Shown here piece by piece: positions 36,259 to 44,057 of a DNA stretch of 58,782 bases. Each line of letters starts with the position of its first letter. Within the stretch, counting starts at the first letter, position 1. Origin of the DNA: Rhodobacter sp. (lineage in GTDB: Bacteria > Pseudomonadota > Alphaproteobacteria > Rhodobacterales > Rhodobacteraceae); NCBI GenBank assembly GCA_027490955.1, contig JAIXXB010000001.1, positions 1 through 58,782 of the forward strand, written 5' to 3'. The notes under the pieces were generated by a model. It did no database searches, was not told where the DNA came from, and saw nothing but the letters and a program-made list of their open reading frames with translations. The translations under genes and the position numbers were made by a program.

Positions 36259-37170
36259 TTATTCATCTTTCAGTAGCAGCGCCAATGCAAATGCAGTCAG
36301 GCCCACGCCGCCCAGCACATTCATGGGCGGCACATCATGGCCAAGGGCCAGTTCCCACAAAATCACCCATGTTGGCACCAGATAGGTATAGGCCATCACC
36401 TTGGCCGAGGGCAGGCGCATCGAGGAAAACTGCATCAAGACAAAGGTGATCGCACTGGCCGCGACCGAGATATAAATCAGGCAAATCCACACGATGGCGG
36501 GCAAGGCCGCCCAATCGGTTTTCAGCACATCGCCCCCGCCCCACATGGTCAAAATCACCAGACCCGCCATCATCATCCCAAAGGTCGATACTAAGGCAGG
36601 CTCACCTCTGTTCAGTTTGCGCAACAGCGGGGTATAGGCGGCATGGGCGACGCAGCCTATGAAATAGACGCCTTCCCCAAAACCCACCTCAAGACGCATC
36701 AGCGCGCCGATATCGCCGCGAAAGATCACCCACAGCGCGCCCGCCGCGCCAATGCCCAGCGCCACGCCCATGCGCGGCGTGGTGATCTGGCCCAAAAACA
36801 ACCAGCCAAACCCAGCCGACAGCACAGGCGTCAGGGTAAACACCGCTGCAATGGGCACTGCATGGGCCGTTTGCAGCCCCCAGAACATCATCACAAAGTA
36901 AACCGCCATCAGCGCGCCCATGATGCCATACCGCCACGGCGCGCGCCACGCACTGCGCGGCAGGCCCACGCTGAGATAGGCAACTGCACCCACCAGCACC
37001 CCCGCCAGCGCAAAGCGCAGCACAGTCAGTGCCGAGGGTGACACAAATGGCGCGGCCATTGCCCCCAGCGAAAACGACCCCGCCACCAGTGCGGAAAAGG
37101 CCAGCATACCCAAATGCCCCTGCATATGGCGGGGCAGGCGTGCCACAGAGCCGCTTAGGACAGATCCCAT
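36259..37170 (-). CDS. EamA/DMT-family transporter
   Basis: Inner-membrane carrier of 303 residues with ten hydrophobic segments in two EamA repeats. VLRFALAGVLVGAVAYL in the first repeat and YTYLVPTWVILWELALG in the second are typical. Such proteins export metabolites or amino acids. ATG 37170 has AAAGG nearby and overlaps the end of the upstream LysR gene by 16 bases, so the pair is one transcript. ATG 37125 is an alternative start. Confidence 0.87.
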   Translation of the reverse strand: MGSVLSGSVARLPRHMQGHLGMLAFSALVAGSFSLGAMAAPFVSPSALTVLRFALAGVLVGAVAYLSVGLPRSAWRAPWRYGIMGALMAVYFVMMFWGLQTAHAVPIAAVFTLTPVLSAGFGWLFLGQITTPRMGVALGIGAAGALWVIFRGDIGALMRLEVGFGEGVYFIGCVAHAAYTPLLRKLNRGEPALVSTFGMMMAGLVILTMWGGGDVLKTDWAALPAIVWICLIYISVAASAITFVLMQFSSMRLPSAKVMAYTYLVPTWVILWELALGHDVPPMNVLGGVGLTAFALALLLKDE

Positions 37171-38039
37171 ATTTTTGCCTTTGCTTTCAAAAAGGTCAGC
37201 AACCCCTGCACTTTGGCAGTGCGGTGCAAATCAACATGGGTGATCAACAGAAAATCGGTTGCCCAATGCGGCCTAGGGGCCAGAATCTTTACCAAATGCG
37301 GATGCTGCCGCATGTGGTATTTGGGCATAAACCCAATGCCCGCGCCCGCCACGATGGCATCGCGCATCGCGGCAGATTCGTCCACACGGAAGGTGACGCG
37401 ATTGGCAGGCACAACCTCGGCCAGCCAATCGTTAAACGGCGCGGTCGAGGATTCCAGACCCACGAAATAATGATGGGCAAGATCCGCCTCTGATTGCGGC
37501 ATCCCGTGTCGGTCGATATAGGATTGCGCCGCCACAAGCCCTGTGGTGGTGCGGGCAAAGGGCTGCACCACATTATCGGGCTGCTCGGCACGCGCACCTT
37601 GCCGCATGGCCCGAATGGCCACATGCGCCTCGCCATATTCCAACCGAAACAGCCGCCCCCCCGTCAGAAAACGCACTGTGACATCTGGGTGCTGGGCCTG
37701 AAACTCGGCCAAGGCGGGGGTGATGAAGGGCGAAAGTTCGACAATAGACGTCACCACCAATTCGCCCGAAATAGACCCTGTTTGCCCCTTGATACGGCTG
37801 GCCAAACCCGAAAACTGCTCTTGCGTCGTTTGCGCAACCGACAGCAATTCGCGCCCTGCCTCGGTGGGGGTGTAACCGCGGGCATGGCGCTGAAACAGCT
37901 TGACACCCAGCCGCGCCTCTAGCGCGTCGATGTGGCGGATGACAGTGGCATGATGCACCGCCATCACCTCGGCCGCGCCCGAAACTGTGCCGCGCTGGGC
38001 CACATGCATGGCGGTGCGAATTTCATCCCAGTTTTCCAT
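37155..38039 (-). CDS. LysR-family transcriptional regulator
   Basis: 294 residues from ATG 38039 (MENWDEI). The helix-turn-helix covers AQRGTVSGAAEVMAVHHATVIRHI, followed by LEARLGVKLFQRHARGYTPTEAG. The effector domain is of LysR substrate-binding type. It is upstream of and overlaps the EamA gene, which it probably controls. The upstream in-frame extension has no regulator-like sequence. Confidence 0.88.
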   Translation of the reverse strand: MENWDEIRTAMHVAQRGTVSGAAEVMAVHHATVIRHIDALEARLGVKLFQRHARGYTPTEAGRELLSVAQTTQEQFSGLASRIKGQTGSISGELVVTSIVELSPFITPALAEFQAQHPDVTVRFLTGGRLFRLEYGEAHVAIRAMRQGARAEQPDNVVQPFARTTTGLVAAQSYIDRHGMPQSEADLAHHYFVGLESSTAPFNDWLAEVVPANRVTFRVDESAAMRDAIVAGAGIGFMPKYHMRQHPHLVKILAPRPHWATDFLLITHVDLHRTAKVQGLLTFLKAKAKIWDLS

Positions 38040-38203
38040 AAGCCCCCCCGTGAAGCCCCCTGTGCCAAATTCGCGCAATCTTACGCGCAGCAAACCCAAA
38101 TCCACCCGCAGGCGCAAGGGAATAAACACTGCGGCAAACCCCATTTACCGCCCGTTTAGACCAAGGGCTTTAGAATTGCATTGTTTCCGCGGCTTCACCA
38201 ATC

Positions 38204-38232
38204 TTGCATGGGGTGGCGCGGTCTGATTTAAA
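38204..38232 (+). promoter_or_regulatory. Candidate promoter of the rhamnosyltransferase-like gene
   Basis: TTGCAT (38204-38209) and TTTAAA (38227-38232) are 17 bases apart. Start would be near 38239, giving a leader of about 26 bases before the GTG at 38265. The rest of the divergent gap (38040-38203) holds nothing I can name. Confidence 0.5.
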
Positions 38233-38264
38233 ACAAGAAAAGCGAGTTTTGGGAGCGCGGCCAA

Positions 38265-39146
38265 GTGTTTGAAACGCGAGACATCTATTGCCACATTCGG
38301 TTTTCGTTTTTCGGCCAAACCGACACGCGCATGAAACCCGAAGATCACGACGCAGCCCAAGTGCAGCTTTATGACGAAACCCGCATGGCGCGGCGCTTTT
38401 TTCTGTTTGAAAACCTGACCTTACCCAGCCTGCGCGCCCAAACGGATCGCGACTTTAAGGTGGTGGTTATGTCATCGGACATCATGCCCGATAGGTTCAA
38501 AGACCGCCTGCGCGCCATCACCGCGCAAGACAGCAATATCGTGCTTGATTTCTCGACCCGCCGCAACGGGGCCTTTGCCTTTCGCCAACATATCGAAGAC
38601 AGCCTTGGCGCGGGGTTTTACAAGAGCGCGGTGCATTTTCGCCTAGACGATGATGACGCGCTTGCCAGCAATTACATCGCCCGTCTTCGGGCGGTCAGCT
38701 ATGGGCTAAGTGTTGGAACTCACATAACTTTTCCCTCTGGCCTGACGCTGTTTCCCACCCAAGCGGGCGGCCATATCGGGGCGGTTTTGCCGCATCGGCA
38801 AATGCTGATCGGCCTAGGTCTGGCCGTGGTCTGCGGCGCAAGCTTTCGCAAAAACCCCTTTCAGATGATGCATGGCAATGTCTGGCAGCGCTGGCCCGTG
38901 GTGTCCGACCCCACCTTCATCGCCTATATCCGCACACATCATCATGACAATGACACGCTAGAGGCACAAGATCGTGTGTTAGAGGAAAACCGCCGCATGC
39001 TGACAGGGCGCAAGGCGGGGGGCATTGCCCTGCGCATGGATGATGTGCTGGCGCAAAGCTTTGCCTTTACCGACCAGACGCGATTGTGCGGGCTGATCGG
39101 GGGCGTCAAAGCGGTGCAAAGCCTGTCGGATTTGCCGTCTGTTTAG
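38265..39146 (+). CDS. Putative rhamnosyltransferase / glycosyltransferase
   Basis: 293 residues, GTG start at 38265 behind GGGAG. Features of the putative rhamnosyl transferase family: RFSFFGQTDTRMKP at the N-terminus, LFENLTLPSLRAQTDRDFKVVV, and the acidic nucleotide-sugar motif FRLDDDDALASNY near residue 124. A single-gene unit, not in a polysaccharide cluster here. Followed immediately by an 11-bp tandem repeat array. Confidence 0.78.
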   Translation: MFETRDIYCHIRFSFFGQTDTRMKPEDHDAAQVQLYDETRMARRFFLFENLTLPSLRAQTDRDFKVVVMSSDIMPDRFKDRLRAITAQDSNIVLDFSTRRNGAFAFRQHIEDSLGAGFYKSAVHFRLDDDDALASNYIARLRAVSYGLSVGTHITFPSGLTLFPTQAGGHIGAVLPHRQMLIGLGLAVVCGASFRKNPFQMMHGNVWQRWPVVSDPTFIAYIRTHHHDNDTLEAQDRVLEENRRMLTGRKAGGIALRMDDVLAQSFAFTDQTRLCGLIGGVKAVQSLSDLPSV

Positions 39147-39147
39147 C

Positions 39148-39186
39148 GTATGGCATCCGTATGGTTTGCGTATGGCATCCGTAGGG
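39148..39186 (+). repeat. 11-bp tandem GTATGG repeat array (four units)
   Basis: GTATGG begins at 39148, 39159 and 39170, with a variant GTAGGG at 39181; spacing is exactly 11 bases and spacers are CATCC, TTTGC, CATCC. The array overlaps the stop of the glycosyltransferase gene by no bases and sits between core sequence and the RT islet. It matches the array at 15312-15339. Confidence 0.6.
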
Positions 39187-39262
39187 GCACGGCGCGCGGC
39201 GCGGTAACGCGGGGTTAGATGGGCGCGGTTAGACTGGCGGCGTTCCACACAGCGGGGCCGCC

Positions 39263-39652
39263 ATGACACCCAAACAGAAGAAAGAGGCCAGCTTTCACCA
39301 ACTGGCCCATGTGATGCGCAGTTTAGAGGCCGACCTGTGCTGGAAGCTGCAAGACAGCCCCCGCATCCCCGCCGCTTGGCACGAGATTGCGCAACAACGC
39401 TATCAGCCGCTAAAGCAAAAAGTCACCCTGCGGCTGGACGAAGACGTGCTGCGGTTTTTCCGCAGCATGGGGCAGGGCCACCTAACGCGGATGAACGACG
39501 TGCTGCGGACGTTCATGCTGGCAAGGCTGGCCGAGGTGGTGAAGGAAAAGGAGGAATTCACACCCCCGATCGCGAAGGAAGAGGAGTATCGGCAGAAAAT
39601 GAAGATGTTTTCTGAGATGCTGCTGGAAAGGTTGTGGGAGGAGGAGAGGTAG
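39263..39652 (+). CDS. BrnA-like antitoxin-family protein, no adjacent toxin
   Basis: 129 residues. The middle part KVTLRLDEDVLRFFRSMGQG then RMNDVLRTFMLARL is a ribbon-helix-helix of the BrnA type. The N-terminal third (HQLAHVMRSLEADLCWKLQDS) and acidic C-terminal tail lie outside the usual short BrnA. No BrnT gene is next to it, unlike the real brnTA pair at 46.7-47.2 kb. It may be a solitary DNA-binding protein. It lies 64 bases upstream of the reverse transcriptase gene. Confidence 0.7.
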   Translation: MTPKQKKEASFHQLAHVMRSLEADLCWKLQDSPRIPAAWHEIAQQRYQPLKQKVTLRLDEDVLRFFRSMGQGHLTRMNDVLRTFMLARLAEVVKEKEEFTPPIAKEEEYRQKMKMFSEMLLERLWEEER

Positions 39653-39659
39653 GGGGGGA

Positions 39660-39688
39660 TTGCATATTGTGAAGATGGGAAGTTAACT
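39660..39688 (+). promoter_or_regulatory. Candidate promoter of the reverse transcriptase gene
   Basis: TTGCAT (39660-39665) and TTAACT (39683-39688) are 17 bases apart. Start would be near 39695, giving a leader of about 22 bases with AAGGAG before the GTG start. So the gene need not depend on the BrnA-like gene for transcription, and there is little room for an upstream noncoding RNA. Confidence 0.5.
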
Positions 39689-39716
39689 TAGGAAACAATC
39701 CCAAGGAGATTTCGGA

Positions 39717-41213
39717 GTGAAGCGACTACTCGATCTGAGCGCAGCAGAAGCAAAGTCTCACTTCCTGAAGGGAAGTAGTTATTTCAATGGCGATTTTCCA
39801 GATTACATCAGTTTTGAGCCAATTTTGCAAAACGTGGCTTCTGAGTTAAAGGGGGGAGACTTCAAGTCCTGTAAATCTTCAAATCCAGATTTGTTGGCGG
39901 ATGTCAATTATAGTTTCGTTGCAAATAAAGATGGGAGATTTGCATGGCGGCCATATGAGCTGATGCATCCCGTAATTTATGTCTCATTAGTAAATCTCAT
40001 ATGCTCTGACGAAAATTGGCCACAAGTAACTGCCAGATTGGCAGCTTTTGGTAGTGGGGTCGTTCACTGCTGCAGCTCGCCAGTCATCTCTGATGACAAT
40101 CAAAAAGATCAAGCGACACAAGTGCGCAATTGGTGGCAGGCGGTTGAGCAACGTTCACTGGAGCTGTCACTAGAGTATACTCACGTGCTTCACACTGATG
40201 TGACAGACTGTTATGGCGCTCTCTATACTCATAGCATCGCATGGGCGATGCACGGCAAAGAGAAGGCAAAAAAAGCAAAGGGTAAAGGTAGCCTGTTAGG
40301 TGACAAAATAGACGAATTCATTCGTGCTGGTCGCTATGGGCAAACAAATGGCATTTCACAAGGCTCTGTTTTGATGGACTTCATCGCAGAAATGATTCTT
40401 GGCTACGTTGATCAATTAATTTCCGAGCGGTTAGGGGAAGCTAACGACTTTGCCATTCTGCGTTATCGCGACGATTATAGAATTTTCACTCATAGCGATG
40501 TGCGGGCAGAGGAAATTCTAAAGATTGTTAGTGATGAGCTTCGTTCGATGGGAATGAAGTTGGGCGTTTCAAAGACATTTATCAGCACAAATGTCGTCGA
40601 GGGTTCCATTAAGGCAGACAAGCTGGCTGGAATTGATCTTCAGGATTTGGGAGACACAAATGCAAAGACACTACAAAAACAGTTATTGCGGCTTCACTCT
40701 TTTGGAAGACGTCACCCAAATAGCGGCGCCCTTCGGCGCCTTGTCGGAGAGCTTCACTCAAAAGTAGCCAAACAAGATGTGCCCCCAGATGACTTGGCTG
40801 TTCAAGTTGCTATTGCGACGGACATTGCTGTTGTATCACCACTTACTTTTCCAGCGATTGCTGGCATCCTTAGCCATATGATTTCACTTGCTGGAAAAGA
40901 CGAAAAATTATCGCTTTGGCAAAGGGTTCATCGAAAGATGAGTAAAGTCCCTTACAATGGGTATCTTGAAATTTGGCTTCAACGCGTAACGAAACCGAAA
41001 GCTGTTGGAATTAACTACGCAAGCTCTGAAAGTATTTGCAAGATTGTAAACGGTGAAAAAGAAATCTTGTGGAATAACAGCTGGATAAACAACTCTAAGA
41101 TGCTTGCCGCTTTGGATGTTTCGCAGATTGTCGTAAAGGCGGCATCTGATGCACCAGAAGTCATGTCGCCTAACGAAGTTGAGCTTTTCAAAAAGAATGC
41201 TTGGCAATATTAG
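39717..41213 (+). CDS. Reverse transcriptase of uncertain class with YRDD active site
   Basis: 498 residues, GTG start behind AAGGAG. Palm motifs in order: RT2-like RPYELMHPVIYVSLVN (78-93); motif A HTDVTDCYGALY with D161 (159-170); motif B NGISQGSVLMDFIAEM (211-226); motif C RYRDDYRIF with the two aspartates at 252-253; and GMKLGVSKTF after it. The x in YxDD is arginine rather than the usual A, V or M. A helical C-terminal part of about 180 residues has no domain I recognise. No maturase domain, retron msr-msd or DGR parts are nearby. Base composition is clearly AT-richer than neighbours, indicating transfer. Resembles the unknown-group/defence-associated RTs; subtype not assigned. Confidence 0.85.
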   Translation: MKRLLDLSAAEAKSHFLKGSSYFNGDFPDYISFEPILQNVASELKGGDFKSCKSSNPDLLADVNYSFVANKDGRFAWRPYELMHPVIYVSLVNLICSDENWPQVTARLAAFGSGVVHCCSSPVISDDNQKDQATQVRNWWQAVEQRSLELSLEYTHVLHTDVTDCYGALYTHSIAWAMHGKEKAKKAKGKGSLLGDKIDEFIRAGRYGQTNGISQGSVLMDFIAEMILGYVDQLISERLGEANDFAILRYRDDYRIFTHSDVRAEEILKIVSDELRSMGMKLGVSKTFISTNVVEGSIKADKLAGIDLQDLGDTNAKTLQKQLLRLHSFGRRHPNSGALRRLVGELHSKVAKQDVPPDDLAVQVAIATDIAVVSPLTFPAIAGILSHMISLAGKDEKLSLWQRVHRKMSKVPYNGYLEIWLQRVTKPKAVGINYASSESICKIVNGEKEILWNNSWINNSKMLAALDVSQIVVKAASDAPEVMSPNEVELFKKNAWQY

Positions 41214-41252
41214 GCGGTATTAGGCTGAACTCAAGATAGAGTCCCCCCACCC

Positions 41253-41281
41253 TTGACTCCCCGCCCCTTTTCCTCTACCCG
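41253..41281 (+). promoter_or_regulatory. Promoter upstream of ffh / candidate sRNA
   Basis: TTGACT (41253-41258) and TACCCG (41276-41281) are 17 bases apart, with a C-rich spacer. The sequence closely resembles the rplS promoter at 47308-47337, which also has a C-rich spacer with a CTTT block. It would begin transcription near 41288. Confidence 0.6.
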
Positions 41282-41287
41282 CACCTG

Positions 41288-41373
41288 AAATCCCCAGAGG
41301 CATAGCGCTTCTGGTCCTACGGCCCAAGCCAAGGATCACCACCTGTCAGCGCGTTGCGCCCACAGGTGTTTTT
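41288..41373 (+). ncRNA. Candidate small RNA or attenuated leader ahead of ffh
   Basis: Between a good promoter and a strong terminator lies an 86-base transcript with no ORF. Stem 1 pairs 41294-41301 with 41307-41314 (8 bp, five-base loop). The 3' end is a composite hairpin: CACCTGT (41340-41346) with ACAGGTG (41362-41368), enclosing GCGC-GTT-GCGC, followed by TTTTTGTG. A second palindrome (GCCCCA-TAT-TGGGGC) lies just before ffh. It could be a discrete sRNA or an ffh leader with attenuation. It lacks the 4.5S SRP RNA core, so it is not ffs. Confidence 0.55.
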
Positions 41374-41434
41374 GTGCTTTGGGTCTTGGGTGCAACAACC
41401 GCCGCCCCATATTGGGGCAAAACAGGAGTGGGCG

Positions 41435-42931
41435 ATGTTTGAAAACCTATCCGAACGCCTTGGCGGTGTGTTTGACCGTTTGACCAAGGCGGGGGCGCTG
41501 TCTGAGGCGGATGTGGATGCCGCGCTGCGCGAGGTGCGCACGGCGCTGCTGGAGGCCGATGTCTCGCTGGAAGTGGCGCGCAGCTTTATTCGTGCGGTGC
41601 GGGTCAAGGCGACGGGGCAGGCGGTCACACGCTCGATCACGCCTGGTCAGCAGGTCGTCAAGATTGTGCACGACGAATTGGTGCGCGTGCTGGCGGGCGA
41701 TGGCGAGGCAGAGGCCCTGAAAATCGACAACCCGCCTGCTGCGGTGTTGATGGTGGGTTTGCAAGGCTCGGGTAAGACGACGACCACCGCCAAACTGGCC
41801 AAGCGGTTCAAGGAAAAGCTGGGCAAGCGGGTGCTGCTGGCCAGCCTTGACACCAATCGCCCTGCCGCGATGGAGCAGCTTGCGATTTTGGCAGGCCAGA
41901 TCGGCGTGGACAGCCTGCCGATTGTCAAAGGCGAGAGCGCGGTGCAGATCGCAAAGCGCGCGAAAACCCAAGGTGCGATGGGCGGCTATGATGTGGTCTT
42001 TCTGGATACCGCAGGCCGTTTGCACATTGACGACGTGTTGATGGATGAAATCACCGCCGTGCGCGACATTGCCCAGCCGCGCGAGACGCTGTTGGTTGTC
42101 GATGGTCTGACGGGCCAAGATGCGGTCAATGTCGCGGCCGAGTTTGACGGCAAGGTTGGCATTTCGGGCGTTGTGCTGACGCGCATGGATGGCGATGGGC
42201 GCGGCGGTGCGGCGCTGTCGATGCGGGCCATCACGGGCAAGCCTATTCGCTTTGTCGGGCTTGGCGAAAAGATGGACGCGCTGGAAACCTTTGAGGCCGA
42301 GCGCGTGGCGGGCCGTATCCTTGGCATGGGCGATATCGTGGCGCTGGTAGAGCGCGCGCGCGAGACCTTCGAGGCAGAGCAAGCCGAACGTATGGCCAAG
42401 CGGTTCGCCAAGGGTCTGTTCAATATGAACGATATGAAAGCCCAGCTAGAGCAGATGGTCAAAATGGGCGGTCTGGCGGGGCTGATGGGGATGATGCCCG
42501 GCATGGGCGGCATGGCGAAAAAGGCCGAGGCCGCAGGGATCAATGATCGCATGCTGGTGCGCCAGATCGCGCTGATCCAGTCGATGACGAAAAAGGAACG
42601 CGCGAACCCCGATGTGCTGGCCGCCAGCCGCAAGAAACGCATCGCGGCGGGCGCGGGGCTGGAAGTGTCTGATCTGAATAAGCTGCTGAAACAGCATCAG
42701 CAAATGGCTGATATGATGAAGAAAATGGGCAAAGGCGGCGGCATGAAACAGGCCATTGCCCAGATGATGGGCAAGGGCGGTATGCCCGATATGTCCAAAC
42801 TCACCCCCGAAGAAATGGCCGAGGCCGCAAAAGGCATGGGCCAAGGCATGAATATGGGCGGCGGTTTCCCCGGAATGCCGCGCGGGCTGACCCTGCCTGC
42901 GGGCCTGTCGGGGATGATGAAAAAGAAATGA
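41435..42931 (+). CDS. ffh: Signal recognition particle protein Ffh
   Basis: GTPase that binds signal sequences and 4.5S RNA to deliver ribosomes to SecYEG. 498 residues from ATG 41435 (MFENLSERLGG) with AGGAG upstream. The G domain has GLQGSGKTTTTAKLA, DTAGR and TRMDGDGRGGAAL. The M domain is methionine-rich (MMGMMPGMGGMAK) with a long Met/Gly/Lys tail. First gene of an overlapping string with three acetyltransferases and chorismate mutase. Confidence 0.97.
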   Translation: MFENLSERLGGVFDRLTKAGALSEADVDAALREVRTALLEADVSLEVARSFIRAVRVKATGQAVTRSITPGQQVVKIVHDELVRVLAGDGEAEALKIDNPPAAVLMVGLQGSGKTTTTAKLAKRFKEKLGKRVLLASLDTNRPAAMEQLAILAGQIGVDSLPIVKGESAVQIAKRAKTQGAMGGYDVVFLDTAGRLHIDDVLMDEITAVRDIAQPRETLLVVDGLTGQDAVNVAAEFDGKVGISGVVLTRMDGDGRGGAALSMRAITGKPIRFVGLGEKMDALETFEAERVAGRILGMGDIVALVERARETFEAEQAERMAKRFAKGLFNMNDMKAQLEQMVKMGGLAGLMGMMPGMGGMAKKAEAAGINDRMLVRQIALIQSMTKKERANPDVLAASRKKRIAAGAGLEVSDLNKLLKQHQQMADMMKKMGKGGGMKQAIAQMMGKGGMPDMSKLTPEEMAEAAKGMGQGMNMGGGFPGMPRGLTLPAGLSGMMKKK

Positions 42932-43551
42932 TGGCACAGGGCAATCATCCCGCGCCAGCGCAGGGCTGGCTGCATGCCCCGACTGGCCGCGCGCGCGACA
43001 TGGCCCGCGCCATCTGTGCCCCCGTGCCAAGTTTTACCACCGCGCGCCTGCATCTGCGCGCGCCCCAGATCACCGATTACCCCGCCTATGAGGCGGTGTT
43101 CACCTCGGATCGTGCCAAATACATGGGCGGGCCTTTTACCGCCGAAGCCGCCTTTGCAGATTTTTGTCAGGGCGTGGCGGGATGGGCGCTGCGCGGGGCG
43201 GGAATGTGGACAATAACAGCGCGGGGCGGCGATGATGCGCCGCTTGGCTGGATCTATCTGTGGCAAGAAATGGGGGACCCCGAGCCAGAACTGGGCTGGG
43301 TTTTGACCGCCATGGCCGAGGGCAAAGGATTTGCCCGCGAAGCGGCTTTTGCCGTTTTGCCCCATGCGGTGCAGGTTTTTGGCCCGCAGCGCTTTGTCAG
43401 CTATATCGATGCAGGCAATGACCGTTCGGCCCGTTTGGCGCGCGATTTGGGCGCGCTGCGCGACCCCATCGCCGAGGCGCAGATGGCCGAACTGGGCGAG
43501 GTTGATCTGCATGTCTATCGCCATTCAGGGGCGGGGGTGGCGCGGCAATGA
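42928..43551 (+). CDS. GNAT-family N-acetyltransferase (1 of 3)
   Basis: 207 residues. After an N-terminal stretch of about 35 residues it has TTARLHLRAPQITDYPAY, the RimJ/RimL-like opening, then LGWVLTAMAEGKGFAREAA, the acetyl-CoA loop region, and NDRSARLARDLGA. It overlaps the ffh stop by four bases (ATGA). Substrate unknown; protein N-termini or small amines are usual for this branch. Related in sequence to the next two genes. Confidence 0.85.
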   Translation: MMAQGNHPAPAQGWLHAPTGRARDMARAICAPVPSFTTARLHLRAPQITDYPAYEAVFTSDRAKYMGGPFTAEAAFADFCQGVAGWALRGAGMWTITARGGDDAPLGWIYLWQEMGDPEPELGWVLTAMAEGKGFAREAAFAVLPHAVQVFGPQRFVSYIDAGNDRSARLARDLGALRDPIAEAQMAELGEVDLHVYRHSGAGVARQ

Positions 43552-44057
43552 TCCCCCCAACCCTAACAACCCCACGCCTTACCCTGCGCGCGCCTGTGAT
43601 GGGCGATTTCGCGCAGTATGCCGCGTTTTTGGCGGGGCCGCGGTCGGGTGGGGTGGATGGGCCTTTGGATACGCGCGGGGCTTGGGCCTATTTCACATCC
43701 GATGTGGCGCTGTGGTCGCTGATGGGTGTTGGCGGGTTTATGATGCAGCAAAAGGGCGGCGGCGAGGTGGTGGGGCTGATCGCCGTGAACGTCGGCCCCC
43801 TGTTTGCCGAACCCGAATTGGGCTGGATGGTCTATGACGGCTATCAGGGCCAAGGCTTTGCCCGCGAGGGCGCAAGTGCGGTGCGCGATTGGGCGCTGGA
43901 GCAACCTGTTATCACCTCGCTGGTCAGCTATGTGGGGCGCGATAACGCCCCCTCGCGCCGCTTGGCCGAAGCCTTGGGCGCGGTGGTGGACGAAGATGCC
44001 GCCAGCCATGGCCCTGAAACTTTGGTGTATCGCTATCAGATGGGCAGGGTGCAATGA
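43548..44057 (+). CDS. GNAT-family N-acetyltransferase (2 of 3)
   Basis: 169 residues. TTPRLTLRAPVMGDFAQY aligns with the opening of the preceding protein; ELGWMVYDGYQGQGFAREGA is the acetyl-CoA binding loop and NAPSRRLAEALGA the C-terminal signature. It overlaps both neighbours by four bases. Probably a paralogue from local duplication. Confidence 0.87.
   Translation: MIPPTLTTPRLTLRAPVMGDFAQYAAFLAGPRSGGVDGPLDTRGAWAYFTSDVALWSLMGVGGFMMQQKGGGEVVGLIAVNVGPLFAEPELGWMVYDGYQGQGFAREGASAVRDWALEQPVITSLVSYVGRDNAPSRRLAEALGAVVDEDAASHGPETLVYRYQMGRVQ

Noticed and set aside
39148-39186. CRISPR array
   Set aside because: Units are 11 bases with 5-base spacers, far too short, and no cas genes are present.
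39653-39716. Retron msr-msd or template RNA upstream of the RT
   Set aside because: Only 64 bases separate the genes and they are filled by a promoter and ribosome-binding site; no long inverted repeats are seen up- or downstream.
39717-41213. Assignment to a named DRT type
   Set aside because: Motifs alone do not separate the groups and no search could be run, so I left the class open.
41288-41373. 4.5S SRP RNA gene upstream of ffh
   Set aside because: The GGAAGGAAGCAGC-type core loop is absent, so this is not ffs despite the location.
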